A stretch of DNA of 64,000 bases from the NCBI GenBank assembly GCA_903907865.1, contig CAIVPR010000121.1, positions 1-64,000 of the forward strand, read 5' to 3'. Positions 8,642-15,345 of the stretch are shown here, in pieces (position 1 is the stretch's first letter; each line of letters opens with the position of its first letter). The position numbers and the translations under genes were made by a program. The notes beneath the pieces are model-generated. The model ran no database searches, was not told the DNA's origin, and worked only from the letters and a program-made list of their open reading frames with translations. This DNA is from an uncultured Acidobacteriia bacterium (lineage in GTDB: Bacteria > Acidobacteriota > Terriglobia > Bryobacterales > Bryobacteraceae).

Positions 8642-8962
8642 ATGACACCAGCCCGAGGTGAGGTGTGGTTGTTCGATTTGGGCCACGCGGCCAAGGTGCG
8701 CCCGGTTCTGGTCATCAGCATTCCATACGGCGATGATGACCGGGCGCTCAACACGATCATTCCCCACACGACCAGCGCCCGCGGATCCACCCACGAAGTC
8801 CGGGTCGATGTGCCGTTCCTCAAATCCGGAGCATTCTTGGTGCAGGGTGTCGCCACCTATCCCGCTAGCGCGAAGATCAGAAAGCTTGGAGAGTTGCGCC
8901 CTGAGCTGTTTGCTCTTGTGATGAAGGGCCTCGCACGGTGGCTGGGACAGATGCCGAACTAA
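8642..8962 (+). CDS. PemK/MazF-family endoribonuclease toxin, apparently without antitoxin
   Basis: This 106-residue protein has the MazF/PemK fold signature: ARGEVWLFDLG at the start, then KVRPVLVIS, a TIIPHTTS strand and a final KLGELRPELF segment. Members cleave single-stranded mRNA at short motifs. The start at ATG 8642 follows an AAGAAGG ribosome-binding site; an in-frame extension back to 8570 looks non-coding. MazF toxins normally follow a 70-90 codon antitoxin, but nothing convincing lies in the 260 bases upstream. It may be a solo member, be neutralised in trans, or be a remnant of a pair. Confidence 0.85.
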   Translation: MTPARGEVWLFDLGHAAKVRPVLVISIPYGDDDRALNTIIPHTTSARGSTHEVRVDVPFLKSGAFLVQGVATYPASAKIRKLGELRPELFALVMKGLARWLGQMPN

Positions 8963-9213
8963 GCCCGTCGAAACAGGATTCCTGGGTGCGTATCGGCATT
9001 TCCGTGATGGGCGACGGAGCGCTAATCCGTCACATTCGCGATCTGGCCTCGTAAGAAGCAAAAGACCGAAGCTGGATTGATTGGCGCAGCCAGCTCCGAC
9101 GGGGGCGGCAGAGATCGCGTTAGCCCCAGTACCCGCACTCCAATTTCGCGAAAAAAGTCGGAGACAAATCCCCCGGTCGCGACACTATACCAGTGGAGGC
9201 AAGGAATCCCGCA
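8963..9213. other. Gap between the MazF-like toxin and a small Cys protein
   Basis: No gene was seen in these 251 bases. The distal part holds the likely control region of the next gene: TATACC at 9187-9192 and a GGAGG stretch overlapping the short distance to its ATG at 9214. Confidence 0.4.
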
Positions 9214-9423
9214 ATGGTGTCGCTGCTCACTGGACTCTTCGGTTGTCCCCACCGCAAGACCACGTTCCCCCGGACGAGGCTCCGGGCCGACGGAGTCAAG
9301 GAAACGTATATGGTCTGCCTCGACTGCGCCAAGCAGATCCCCTACAATTGGACCCGCATGCGCGTCGGTCGCATGGCACCGGTCGCGCCGACCGCTCCGG
9401 AACAGGCCCGGCAAGCCGGGTAG
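9214..9423 (+). CDS. Small Cys-rich (zinc-ribbon-like) protein
   Basis: This 69-residue protein has CPHRKTTFP near the N-terminus and VCLDCAKQIPYNW in the middle, giving a C-x-H plus C-x-x-C arrangement that could bind a metal. The start at ATG 9214 is preceded by GGAGGCAAGGAAT. The C-terminus is Ala/Pro-rich and likely disordered. No function is known to me. Its stop lies six bases from the end of the convergent YihY/BrkB gene. Confidence 0.65.
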   Translation: MVSLLTGLFGCPHRKTTFPRTRLRADGVKETYMVCLDCAKQIPYNWTRMRVGRMAPVAPTAPEQARQAG

Positions 9424-9429
9424 TCCCGG

Positions 9430-10374
9430 TTACCTTGCGCCGTCTCCCGCGGGCACAGGCACCGTGGCAGTGCTCCTGGTCTCGCCGACGATGGTGGACA
9501 GCTCTTCCACCTCCGGTCGTTTCCGCGCCGACCATTCCGCCCCTGCGAGGACCAGCAACGAAGTCGCCATCGCGAACACGATGATCGATACGGAGTAGGA
9601 GAAAGGCCCGTACTCGTTGGTGAACTTCTTGTTCAGCCATGGCCAGGCGAACAGGAACAGGTATTTCACAGCCTCAATGCCCAATCCGACCGCGCATGCG
9701 ACCGGCACGATCCGGTCCAGAGGCACCCGCCTGTTGGGCAGGATCCAATACGTCAGACACAGGGACAGCATGGTGATCGGAATCGCCGCCAGCTTGAAGA
9801 TCGTCAGCGAGAGCCATGCTGGAATCACGCTGATTCCGTATTGCATGGCCACGTAGCGCTGGCTGACGGCGGTCAACAAGACAGAGCCAAGCGCGAGGCC
9901 GCCGCAGAGCAGGATCATGAACAGGCTCAGGATCTGGTTCTTCAGATAGCTGCGGTTTTCGGTGACACCCCACGCGCGGTTGAGTGCGACCTCCAGGGGC
10001 TCGAAAATACCGTTGGCCGTGAACAGGAGCAGGATGATCGAAGTCATCTGGAACCGTCCGTGGTTGACCTTGGTCAGGTTCCGGATGATGAACGTTCCCA
10101 AGTCGCCCGGAAAGTAGTCGCCAAGGGCCAGGACCAGGGCCCGCTCCGCTGCCGAGAAGTGGAACACGTCCCGCAGCAGCGTCAGCATGACGATCAGGAA
10201 AGGGAAGAAACTGAGCAGAACGCTGGCCGATATCGCCAACCCGTAGACGTGGACCTCGGTCTGCGAAAGATAGTGGATTGTGGGCGTCCAACGCGGAGGA
10301 CGCTGGACGATGAACAGGTCCTCGTCGGTTCCACCGCTTTTTCCACTTCCCGGTCTTTCGATGATGATGCGCAC
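9430..10374 (-). CDS. YihY/virulence factor BrkB family membrane protein
   Basis: This 314-residue integral membrane protein has about six hydrophobic segments, with the family's features: a SASVLLSFFPFLIVMLTL first helix, a GIFEPLEVALNRAWGV segment in the middle and alternating helices to about residue 285. Members were once misnamed RNase BN, and the molecular role remains uncertain. The protein has a roughly 40-residue hydrophilic N-terminus and a Pro/Ala-rich tail. It stands alone on the minus strand. Confidence 0.9.
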   Translation of the reverse strand: MRIIIERPGSGKSGGTDEDLFIVQRPPRWTPTIHYLSQTEVHVYGLAISASVLLSFFPFLIVMLTLLRDVFHFSAAERALVLALGDYFPGDLGTFIIRNLTKVNHGRFQMTSIILLLFTANGIFEPLEVALNRAWGVTENRSYLKNQILSLFMILLCGGLALGSVLLTAVSQRYVAMQYGISVIPAWLSLTIFKLAAIPITMLSLCLTYWILPNRRVPLDRIVPVACAVGLGIEAVKYLFLFAWPWLNKKFTNEYGPFSYSVSIIVFAMATSLLVLAGAEWSARKRPEVEELSTIVGETRSTATVPVPAGDGAR

Positions 10375-10560
10375 TGCGACCCTTTATTCCATGGTAGCCG
10401 CGCGGGACGATTGGTCGGGAAGGCCCTACCCCGGTAGTAACAATACGGCACGCGAGGTTGCCTCGTCTTCCGTGAACTTCGACTCCAAACCAGCCCGCTG
10501 GATACTTCTTGTTCATCGACGGGGCAATCCAGCCGTCCGTTTCCTTGTCTTGACGCTTCC
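10375..10560. other. Divergent intergenic region, brkB-like / eamA-like
   Basis: This 186-base stretch separates two divergently transcribed membrane-protein genes and should hold both promoters. TTGACG at 10550-10555 resembles a -35 box, but no well-spaced -10 was found after it. Nothing else is recognisable. Confidence 0.35.
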
Positions 10561-11466
10561 GTGAAGCAGCGGTGGGCCGTGTCTTACCTTAGAGAATTGA
10601 TCGATCCAGCACACAAACAGGAACATCGCCGCATCTACCGGGTCCTGATCTTCCTCGCAGCCTTCCTTTTCTCGACCGGAGGCGTGGCGATCAAGGCCTG
10701 CTCGCTGACCAATTGGCAGGTGGCGGGATTCCGCTCGGGCATAGCGGCAGTGGTGCTTTGCCTCGTGTTGCCGGAGGCGCGCCAGGGCTGGAACCGCCTC
10801 ACCTTCCTCGCCGGGATCGCCTACGCCGCCACGCTGGTGTCGTTCGTGGCGGCGAACAAGATGACGACGTCGGCCAACGCAATCTTCCTGCAATCGACCG
10901 CGCCGCTTTACATGCTGTTCCTGTCGCCGCTGGTGCTGAAGGAGAAGATCCGGCGGCACGATGTCGCGGTGGTGGCGGCCGTGGCGGTCGGTGCCTTCCT
11001 GCTGCTCCGGGGCTCCGACAATTCCGGCCACGGTGCGGCTCTTGGGAATGCGATTGCGGTATTTTCGGGTTTCGCGTGGGCGCTCACGATGACCGCCCTG
11101 CGCTGGATCGGCTCCCGTGGCAATTCACTTTCCGTAGCGGCGCTGGGGAACGTGATTGCCTTCTTCGGTTGCCTTCCGCTGGCGCTGGCCGATCCCATAC
11201 ATGCCGGAACCTCCGACATCGCCGTCCTGCTGTACCTGGGAGTGTTTCAGATCGCCCTGGCCTATATCTTCCTGACCCGGTCGATCCGGCACGTGCGCGC
11301 CATTGAGGCTGCGACTTTGCTGCTGGTGGAACCGGTCTTCAACCCTGTGTGGAGCTGGGTGATCCGAAACGAACGGCCCGGCGCGGCGGCCTTGGCCGGT
11401 GGCGCGATCATCGTCTTCGCGGCCTTTGGCGGGACTTGGTTCCAGAGCCGGTACTCCGCTACCTAA
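10561..11466 (+). CDS. EamA/DMT-superfamily exporter
   Basis: This 301-residue drug/metabolite-type transporter has ten predicted membrane segments in two EamA repeats (about 30-155 and 165-295). Typical features are FSTGGVAIKA in the first helix, the SANAIFLQSTAPLYMLF segment at the end of repeat one, and AATLLLVEPVFNPVWSW in repeat two. Substrates in this family are small metabolites or amino acids and cannot be predicted. Alternative starts exist at GTG 10579 and TTG 10597; the longest was kept. The stop overlaps by eight bases the end of a convergent small gene. Confidence 0.88.
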   Translation: MKQRWAVSYLRELIDPAHKQEHRRIYRVLIFLAAFLFSTGGVAIKACSLTNWQVAGFRSGIAAVVLCLVLPEARQGWNRLTFLAGIAYAATLVSFVAANKMTTSANAIFLQSTAPLYMLFLSPLVLKEKIRRHDVAVVAAVAVGAFLLLRGSDNSGHGAALGNAIAVFSGFAWALTMTALRWIGSRGNSLSVAALGNVIAFFGCLPLALADPIHAGTSDIAVLLYLGVFQIALAYIFLTRSIRHVRAIEAATLLLVEPVFNPVWSWVIRNERPGAAALAGGAIIVFAAFGGTWFQSRYSAT

Positions 11467-11644
11467 AAATGCGCAAGGGAAGGGTTACGATTCCCCAAAC
11501 CAAGGACAGCACGCCGCCTACGGCAATCCCGACGATCCGCAACGGCAACAGGATCAGCCAGATGATCGGATAGAGGACCAGTGCCACGAGCGCGATCGGC
11601 CAGGAGAGGACAAACAGGATGCACCACACCAAGAAAGTGAACAT
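11459..11644 (-). CDS. Small two-helix membrane protein
   Basis: This 61-residue, almost entirely hydrophobic protein (start MFTFLVWCILFVLSW) has two membrane-spanning stretches separated by a short LLPLRI turn, ending LPLRIFR. A long minus-strand frame continues far upstream but is the shadow of other genes; the ATG at 11644 is the sensible start. Function is unknown. The final eight bases overlap the end of the convergent exporter gene. Confidence 0.6.
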   Translation of the reverse strand: MFTFLVWCILFVLSWPIALVALVLYPIIWLILLPLRIVGIAVGGVLSLVWGIVTLPLRIFR

Positions 11645-11705
11645 GGCGTCTATCTGATGGGACGAACGGGCGCGGCAGTCAGTTCGTCCGTGCTTGAGAT
11701 TTCTG

Positions 11706-11711
11706 GTATGA
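11706..11711 (+). promoter_or_regulatory. Extended -10 box (TGGTATGAT) for the AhpD-like selenoprotein gene
   Basis: TATGAT preceded by TG-G forms an extended -10 element about 30 bases before the ATG at 11741. A GGAG ribosome-binding site follows near 11730, so this gene, unlike several neighbours, has a conventional leader. Confidence 0.4.
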
Positions 11712-11740
11712 TCGGTGGATTCGAAATCCCGGAGACAGCA

Positions 11741-12370
11741 ATGAGTGACGACATAAAACGCGGCCCAGGCATGAAGCCGATGTTTCTGCCGGACGTCGAG
11801 CGCAGCGAAAACCCTTCGGTGTATACGACCATGATTCGTGACCGGCGGGCGGCGGGCGTCGAATACCCGCAGATCTGGCACATGTTCGCGTATCTGCCGA
11901 AAGCCACGGAGCATCTGGCGCGATTTACGCAGGAGATCCTCCGGGGGCCGGCACCGCTGAGTCCGGGAATGCGAGAACTCATCGCGGCATACACGTCGTA
12001 CCGGAATGACTGTCCTTTCTGACTGCAGTCGCACGCCGCAGTTGCGGCGGAATTGCTGGGCAGCGAGACGCTGGTGTGGGGTGTATTGCGCGACTTGGAG
12101 AATTCGGAACTGGACGAGAAGCACAAGGCACTGTTCCGATTCGTGCAAAAGGTGAACGAGGAATCGCCGAAAATCACGGCGGAGGACATGGAGCCGCTGT
12201 ATGGGCAAGGCTGGACGGATGAGGCGATCTATTTTGCGATCACGGTGTGCGCGCTGTTCAACTTCTACAACCGCTGGATTGACTCGAGCGGGGTTCATGC
12301 GTTGTCGGAGGAAGCCCACCGCGAGGGGGGAAAGAGGACGGCGTTGAATGGATACGCGCGGAGTTCTTGA
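11741..12370 (+). CDS. AhpD-like peroxidase-related selenoprotein (CxxU), TGA at 12020 read as Sec
   Basis: The frame 11741-12370 encodes a 209-residue carboxymuconolactone-decarboxylase/AhpD-like protein interrupted by a single in-frame TGA at 12020-12022. That codon falls exactly at the second active-site cysteine: the sequence reads YRNDC-P-F-TGA-LQSHAAV, so Cys91 and the recoded residue 94 form CxxU, followed by His98 at the spacing of the AhpD CxxCxxxH motif. Homology-like sequence continues without shift to the end (AAELLGSET, then YFAITVCALFNFYNRW). AhpD-like selenoproteins are an established bacterial family. The first part is preceded by GGAG. A hairpin right after the TGA fits a bacterial SECIS. 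The role is probably thiol/selenol peroxide or quinone reduction. The last 23 bases overlap the start of the MFS transporter gene. Confidence 0.85.
12023..12058 (+). promoter_or_regulatory. Candidate bacterial SECIS hairpin
   Basis: Directly after the TGA, CGCCGC (12034-12039) pairs perfectly with GCGGCG (12044-12049) around the loop AGTT. The loop begins 18 bases after the TGA and has G in its second position, as expected for SelB-recognised bacterial SECIS elements. CAG 12026-12028 can pair with CTG 12056-12058 as a lower stem. Confidence 0.65.
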
Positions 12371-13607
12371 CGGCTGGTCCGAAACGGCTGAAGCCGAGTC
12401 GGCCGAAGGCTGGCGGGTGGTACTGGCTGCATATTGCGGCGTGATGGTGAGCTTCGGCTCGATGCTGGTGTTCAGCTTCGGCACGTTCCTCAAACCACTG
12501 AGCGCCGAATTTGGCTGGACCCGCGAGGCGGTTTCGGCAGCCTTTGGATTCGCCGCGCTCACGGTGGCGTTCTGTTCGCCGGTGCTCGGGCGCCTGCTGG
12601 ACCGGAGTTCGGAGCGGGGAGGTCCGCGCAGGGTGATTTTGCCGTGCATGGCGATCTTCGGAACGGCATTCGCCTCCCTCGGATTCTTGACCTCGAACAT
12701 CTGGCAGTTGTATGCCACCTTCGTGGTGCTGGGAATTGTGGGCAACGGGACGACGCAGATGGGATATTCGCGCGCCGTTTCCACGTGGTTCGTGCGGAGG
12801 AGGGGTCTGGCGCTGTCGCTCGTGATGGCGGGTTCGGCGACCGGAGCAATCGTATTTCCGCCGCTGGCACAGGCGCTGATTGGCTCAACGGGATGGCGCA
12901 GCGCCTATTTTGTGCTTGGCGCGATGGTGTTTGTGTTCGGCATCCCGTTGACGGCGCTGTTTGTGCGCGAGCGTCCTTTGGCCCCGAAACAGACGGCCCA
13001 ACCGAGGGCGGGCCTTACTGCGCGCGACGGGCTGAAGTCGCGCGCATTTTGGATACTGATCGGCACGTTGTTTCTCGGATCGCTGAGCGTGAACGGCGCG
13101 ATCACCCATCTATCGGCGTTGCTCACGGATCGTGGCATCAGCCAGGAGCATGCGGCATTGCTGGCATCGGCGCTGGGCCTGTTCAGCTTCGCGGGACGTT
13201 TGGTTACGGGGCAACTGCTGGACCGGTTTTCGGGTCCGCGTGTTGGCTTCTGCATCCTTGGTGCCGCGGCGATGGGGATATTACTTTTGGCTGTGGCCGC
13301 CACGACCACGTCCGCGCTGGGCGCGGTTGCCCTGATCGGGTTCGGGATGGGTGCCGAGGCGGATATCACGCCCTATCTCTTGAGCCGGTATTTTGGACTG
13401 CGGGCATTCTCCACGTTGTATGGATTCACGTGGACGGCGTATGCGGTGGCCGGAGCGCTGGGTCCGGTGCTGATGGGGCGGGCGTTCGATCTGACGGGTT
13501 CGTACACTTCGTTGCTGCAGCTGTTGACGGTGTCAACGGCGGTCTGCGCGGCGCTGTACCTCATTCTGCCCGCGTATCCGCGGCTTGAGGTTAGAAACGG
13601 CAGTTGA
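12348..13607 (+). CDS. MFS transporter, monocarboxylate/oxalate-formate type
   Basis: This 419-residue protein has twelve predicted membrane helices. The N-terminus resembles the oxalate/formate antiporter and monocarboxylate group (GTFLKPLSAEFGWTR, then an RLLDRSSERGGPRRV loop between helices 2 and 3). The central loop after helix 6 holds KQTAQPRAGLTARDGLKSRAFW. It starts within the selenoprotein gene (23-base overlap), so the two are translationally linked; the substrate may be related to that enzyme but cannot be named. The final codons (VRNGS and the stop) are supplied by an intergenic repeat that recurs at about 62,460. Confidence 0.88.
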   Translation: MDTRGVLDGWSETAEAESAEGWRVVLAAYCGVMVSFGSMLVFSFGTFLKPLSAEFGWTREAVSAAFGFAALTVAFCSPVLGRLLDRSSERGGPRRVILPCMAIFGTAFASLGFLTSNIWQLYATFVVLGIVGNGTTQMGYSRAVSTWFVRRRGLALSLVMAGSATGAIVFPPLAQALIGSTGWRSAYFVLGAMVFVFGIPLTALFVRERPLAPKQTAQPRAGLTARDGLKSRAFWILIGTLFLGSLSVNGAITHLSALLTDRGISQEHAALLASALGLFSFAGRLVTGQLLDRFSGPRVGFCILGAAAMGILLLAVAATTTSALGAVALIGFGMGAEADITPYLLSRYFGLRAFSTLYGFTWTAYAVAGALGPVLMGRAFDLTGSYTSLLQLLTVSTAVCAALYLILPAYPRLEVRNGS

Positions 13608-13713
13608 CGCGCGACGGCCCATTTTCGGTTCCCCGAACAAACGCTCCCTCGCGGTGGCGGCTCTGCCGAACTAGCATGTTACCGAGGCACTACCGCGCGG
13701 GAGTGTTTGTTCG
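13589..13713. repeat. Palindromic intergenic repeat, copy 1
   Basis: The segment begins with GGTTAGAAACGGCAGTTGAC, shared inverted with copy 4, and continues into a long imperfect palindrome. The left arm starting CGAACAAACGCTCCC at 13634 pairs with the right arm ending at 13713 (20 of 22 bases), around a core with CTCGGTAACATG in inverse orientation. It overlaps the end of the MFS gene and lies before the convergent metE-like gene, so it could also act as a bidirectional terminator. Confidence 0.7.
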
Positions 13714-13729
13714 AGCGCTGAGGTCGCGG

Positions 13730-14746
13730 TTAAGCGGTCAAGCCGAGGTACAGGTCGCGGCCCTGTGCCAACGCCGCGATTTTGCGGTCGGCAACGCTGC
13801 GCTTCAACATCCAGAAGCCGCAGTCGGGGTGGATCCAGCCGACCCGGCCGGCTCCCGCCACCTTCTCCACGGCCTCGATCCGGCGGGCAATCTCCTCCGG
13901 TGTCTCGACGTGGTTGTCCTTCACATCAACCACCCCGATACCAAGCTTGATGCGGGGATCGATGTCCTTCATGGCTTCCAACTCCGACGGCGGACGCCGG
14001 GCGAGTTCCAGCACCACGTGGTCGGCATGCAGTTCGTTGAGGAACCAGGTCAGACGCGCCCATTCGCCTTTCTGGATGGTCTGGCCGCCGTAGTTGCCAA
14101 AGCACAGGTGGACAGCGCGGTTCTTCGAAGTCACCGCGTCTAGCACCGTGTTGATGGCGCGGGCGGCGAGCGGCGCGTCATCGGGGTTGCCGGGGATATT
14201 GGCCTCGTCGACCTGCAGGCAGTCGCAGGGAAGGCCTCGAACCTGATCCGCCAGCACGCGGGCGACTGCCATCGTGAGCTCCTCGAAATTCCCGTAATGC
14301 AGGTCCAGCATGGTGCGGGACAGCATGTAGGGGCTGGTGACGGTGAATTTGAACGGACCACCAGCGCAGCGCGCGGCGAGTTCGCAATCGGTGAGCAGAT
14401 TCAGGCCGCCCTCGCCGAGTTCGTCGACGACGGCGACGGAGGGCTTGCGGCGGAAGCGCATCGCCTCCAGCTTGGAAAACGCCTCGCAATCGCTGCGTCC
14501 GAGCTGGGTCCGGACACCGGCCATGGGACGGACGAAATATTCGATCATCCCGTTGGTGTCGGGGTGGTTGACGTCGAAGCGGTAAAGTTCGCCGTCGGTC
14601 GGCAGGTCGATCCGGGCACGGCGCTGGATGTCGAAAACGACGCGCGTGGCGTCCTCCCGGGCTTGTTCACTGGGTAGGGCGGCGAGCCAGTCGGGGATGG
14701 GGTAGGAACCCACGGTGGTGGTGAGGATCTGTGGCACTGAGGACAT
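13730..14746 (-). CDS. Core-type cobalamin-independent methionine synthase (MetE C-terminal domain)
   Basis: This 338-residue protein corresponds to the catalytic C-terminal barrel of MetE only, without the N-terminal folate-binding half of the roughly 750-residue enzyme. Zinc ligands are in place: His and Cys in VHLCFGNYGG, Glu in HVVLELARRP and Cys in IHPDCGF. Early motifs are TTTVGSYPIP and the LQVDEANIPG segment. Core MetE proteins transfer methyl groups to homocysteine and often use methylcobalamin-type donors rather than methyltetrahydrofolate. The start ATG at 14746 is 29 bases from the divergent msrA start. A longer reading to 14926 overlaps msrA and is unlikely. Confidence 0.87.
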   Translation of the reverse strand: MSSVPQILTTTVGSYPIPDWLAALPSEQAREDATRVVFDIQRRARIDLPTDGELYRFDVNHPDTNGMIEYFVRPMAGVRTQLGRSDCEAFSKLEAMRFRRKPSVAVVDELGEGGLNLLTDCELAARCAGGPFKFTVTSPYMLSRTMLDLHYGNFEELTMAVARVLADQVRGLPCDCLQVDEANIPGNPDDAPLAARAINTVLDAVTSKNRAVHLCFGNYGGQTIQKGEWARLTWFLNELHADHVVLELARRPPSELEAMKDIDPRIKLGIGVVDVKDNHVETPEEIARRIEAVEKVAGAGRVGWIHPDCGFWMLKRSVADRKIAALAQGRDLYLGLTA

Positions 14747-14760
14747 TTTATGCCTTGACC

Positions 14761-14766
14761 TATGCT
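14761..14766 (+). promoter_or_regulatory. -10 box TATGCT for msrA in a 29-base divergent gap
   Basis: TATGCT ends nine bases before the msrA ATG at 14776. The whole gap to the divergent metE-like start is 29 bases, so the two promoters must interleave. TTGACC lies immediately before TATGCT, too close to be its -35. Confidence 0.45.
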
Positions 14767-14775
14767 GGAAGCAGA

Positions 14776-15312
14776 ATGGCAAAAGAAATAGCGACGTTGG
14801 GCGGCGGGTGCTTCTGGTGTCTGGAATGCGTGTACAACGACACGCGCGGCGTGGAGAGCGCGATTTCGGGCTATATGGGCGGTGCGCGGTCCAATCCGAC
14901 ATACCAGCAGGTGTGCAGCGGCGCAACCGGGCATGTCGAGGTGGTGCAGGTGGCGTTCGACCCCGAGGTGATCAGCTTCCGCGACATCCTGGAGATCTTC
15001 TTCGTCATCCACGACCCCACGACGCTGAACCGGCAGGGGAATGACGCGGGGACGCAGTACCGGTCGGTGATCTTCTTCCACTCGGCGGAGCAGGAGGCCA
15101 CGGCGCGCGAGATCATCGCGGAGTTGACGGCGGCGAAGGCATTCGACGCCCCGATCGTGACGGCGGTCGAACCGGCGAAGGCGTGGTGGCCCGGCGAGGA
15201 ATACCACCAGAACTATCTTGCGAACAACCCCAACCAGCCTTACTGCCTGTACGTGGTGCGGCCCAAGCTGGACAAGTTCCGGAAGAAGTTTGTGGAAAGG
15301 CGGAAGTCATAA
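14776..15312 (+). CDS. msrA: Peptide-methionine (S)-S-oxide reductase
   Basis: This 178-residue MsrA has the diagnostic GGCFWCLE motif at residues 10-17, whose first Cys attacks the S-sulfoxide, and the downstream YRSVIFFHS and EEYHQNYL signatures of the family. It repairs oxidised methionine in proteins using thioredoxin-type reductants. The start at 14776 places MAKEIATLGG at the N-terminus; an upstream in-frame start at 14731 would run into the divergent gene. The shared 29-base gap with a methionine synthase-type gene links methionine synthesis and repair. Confidence 0.95.
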   Translation: MAKEIATLGGGCFWCLECVYNDTRGVESAISGYMGGARSNPTYQQVCSGATGHVEVVQVAFDPEVISFRDILEIFFVIHDPTTLNRQGNDAGTQYRSVIFFHSAEQEATAREIIAELTAAKAFDAPIVTAVEPAKAWWPGEEYHQNYLANNPNQPYCLYVVRPKLDKFRKKFVERRKS

Positions 15313-15325
15313 ATCGTCTGCAGGT

Positions 15326-15331
15326 TACAAT
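15326..15331 (+). promoter_or_regulatory. -10 box TACAAT upstream of the jelly-roll/NDT-like fusion gene
   Basis: TACAAT lies 14 bases before the ATG at 15346, with GGGAGAAAG between them as a ribosome-binding site. It gives this gene its own promoter separate from msrA. Confidence 0.45.
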
Positions 15332-15345
15332 GTGGGAGAAAGATA

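Noticed and set aside
8499-8645. 48-codon ORF overlapping the MazF-like start as a possible antitoxin
   Set aside because: Composition is Arg/Ala/Pro-rich with no antitoxin-like helix or DNA-binding motif and no ribosome-binding site.
11399-12022. Separate protein ending at the TGA at 12020
   Set aside because: It starts inside the EamA gene's other frame; the region from 11741 onward plus the part after TGA form one continuous AhpD-like protein.
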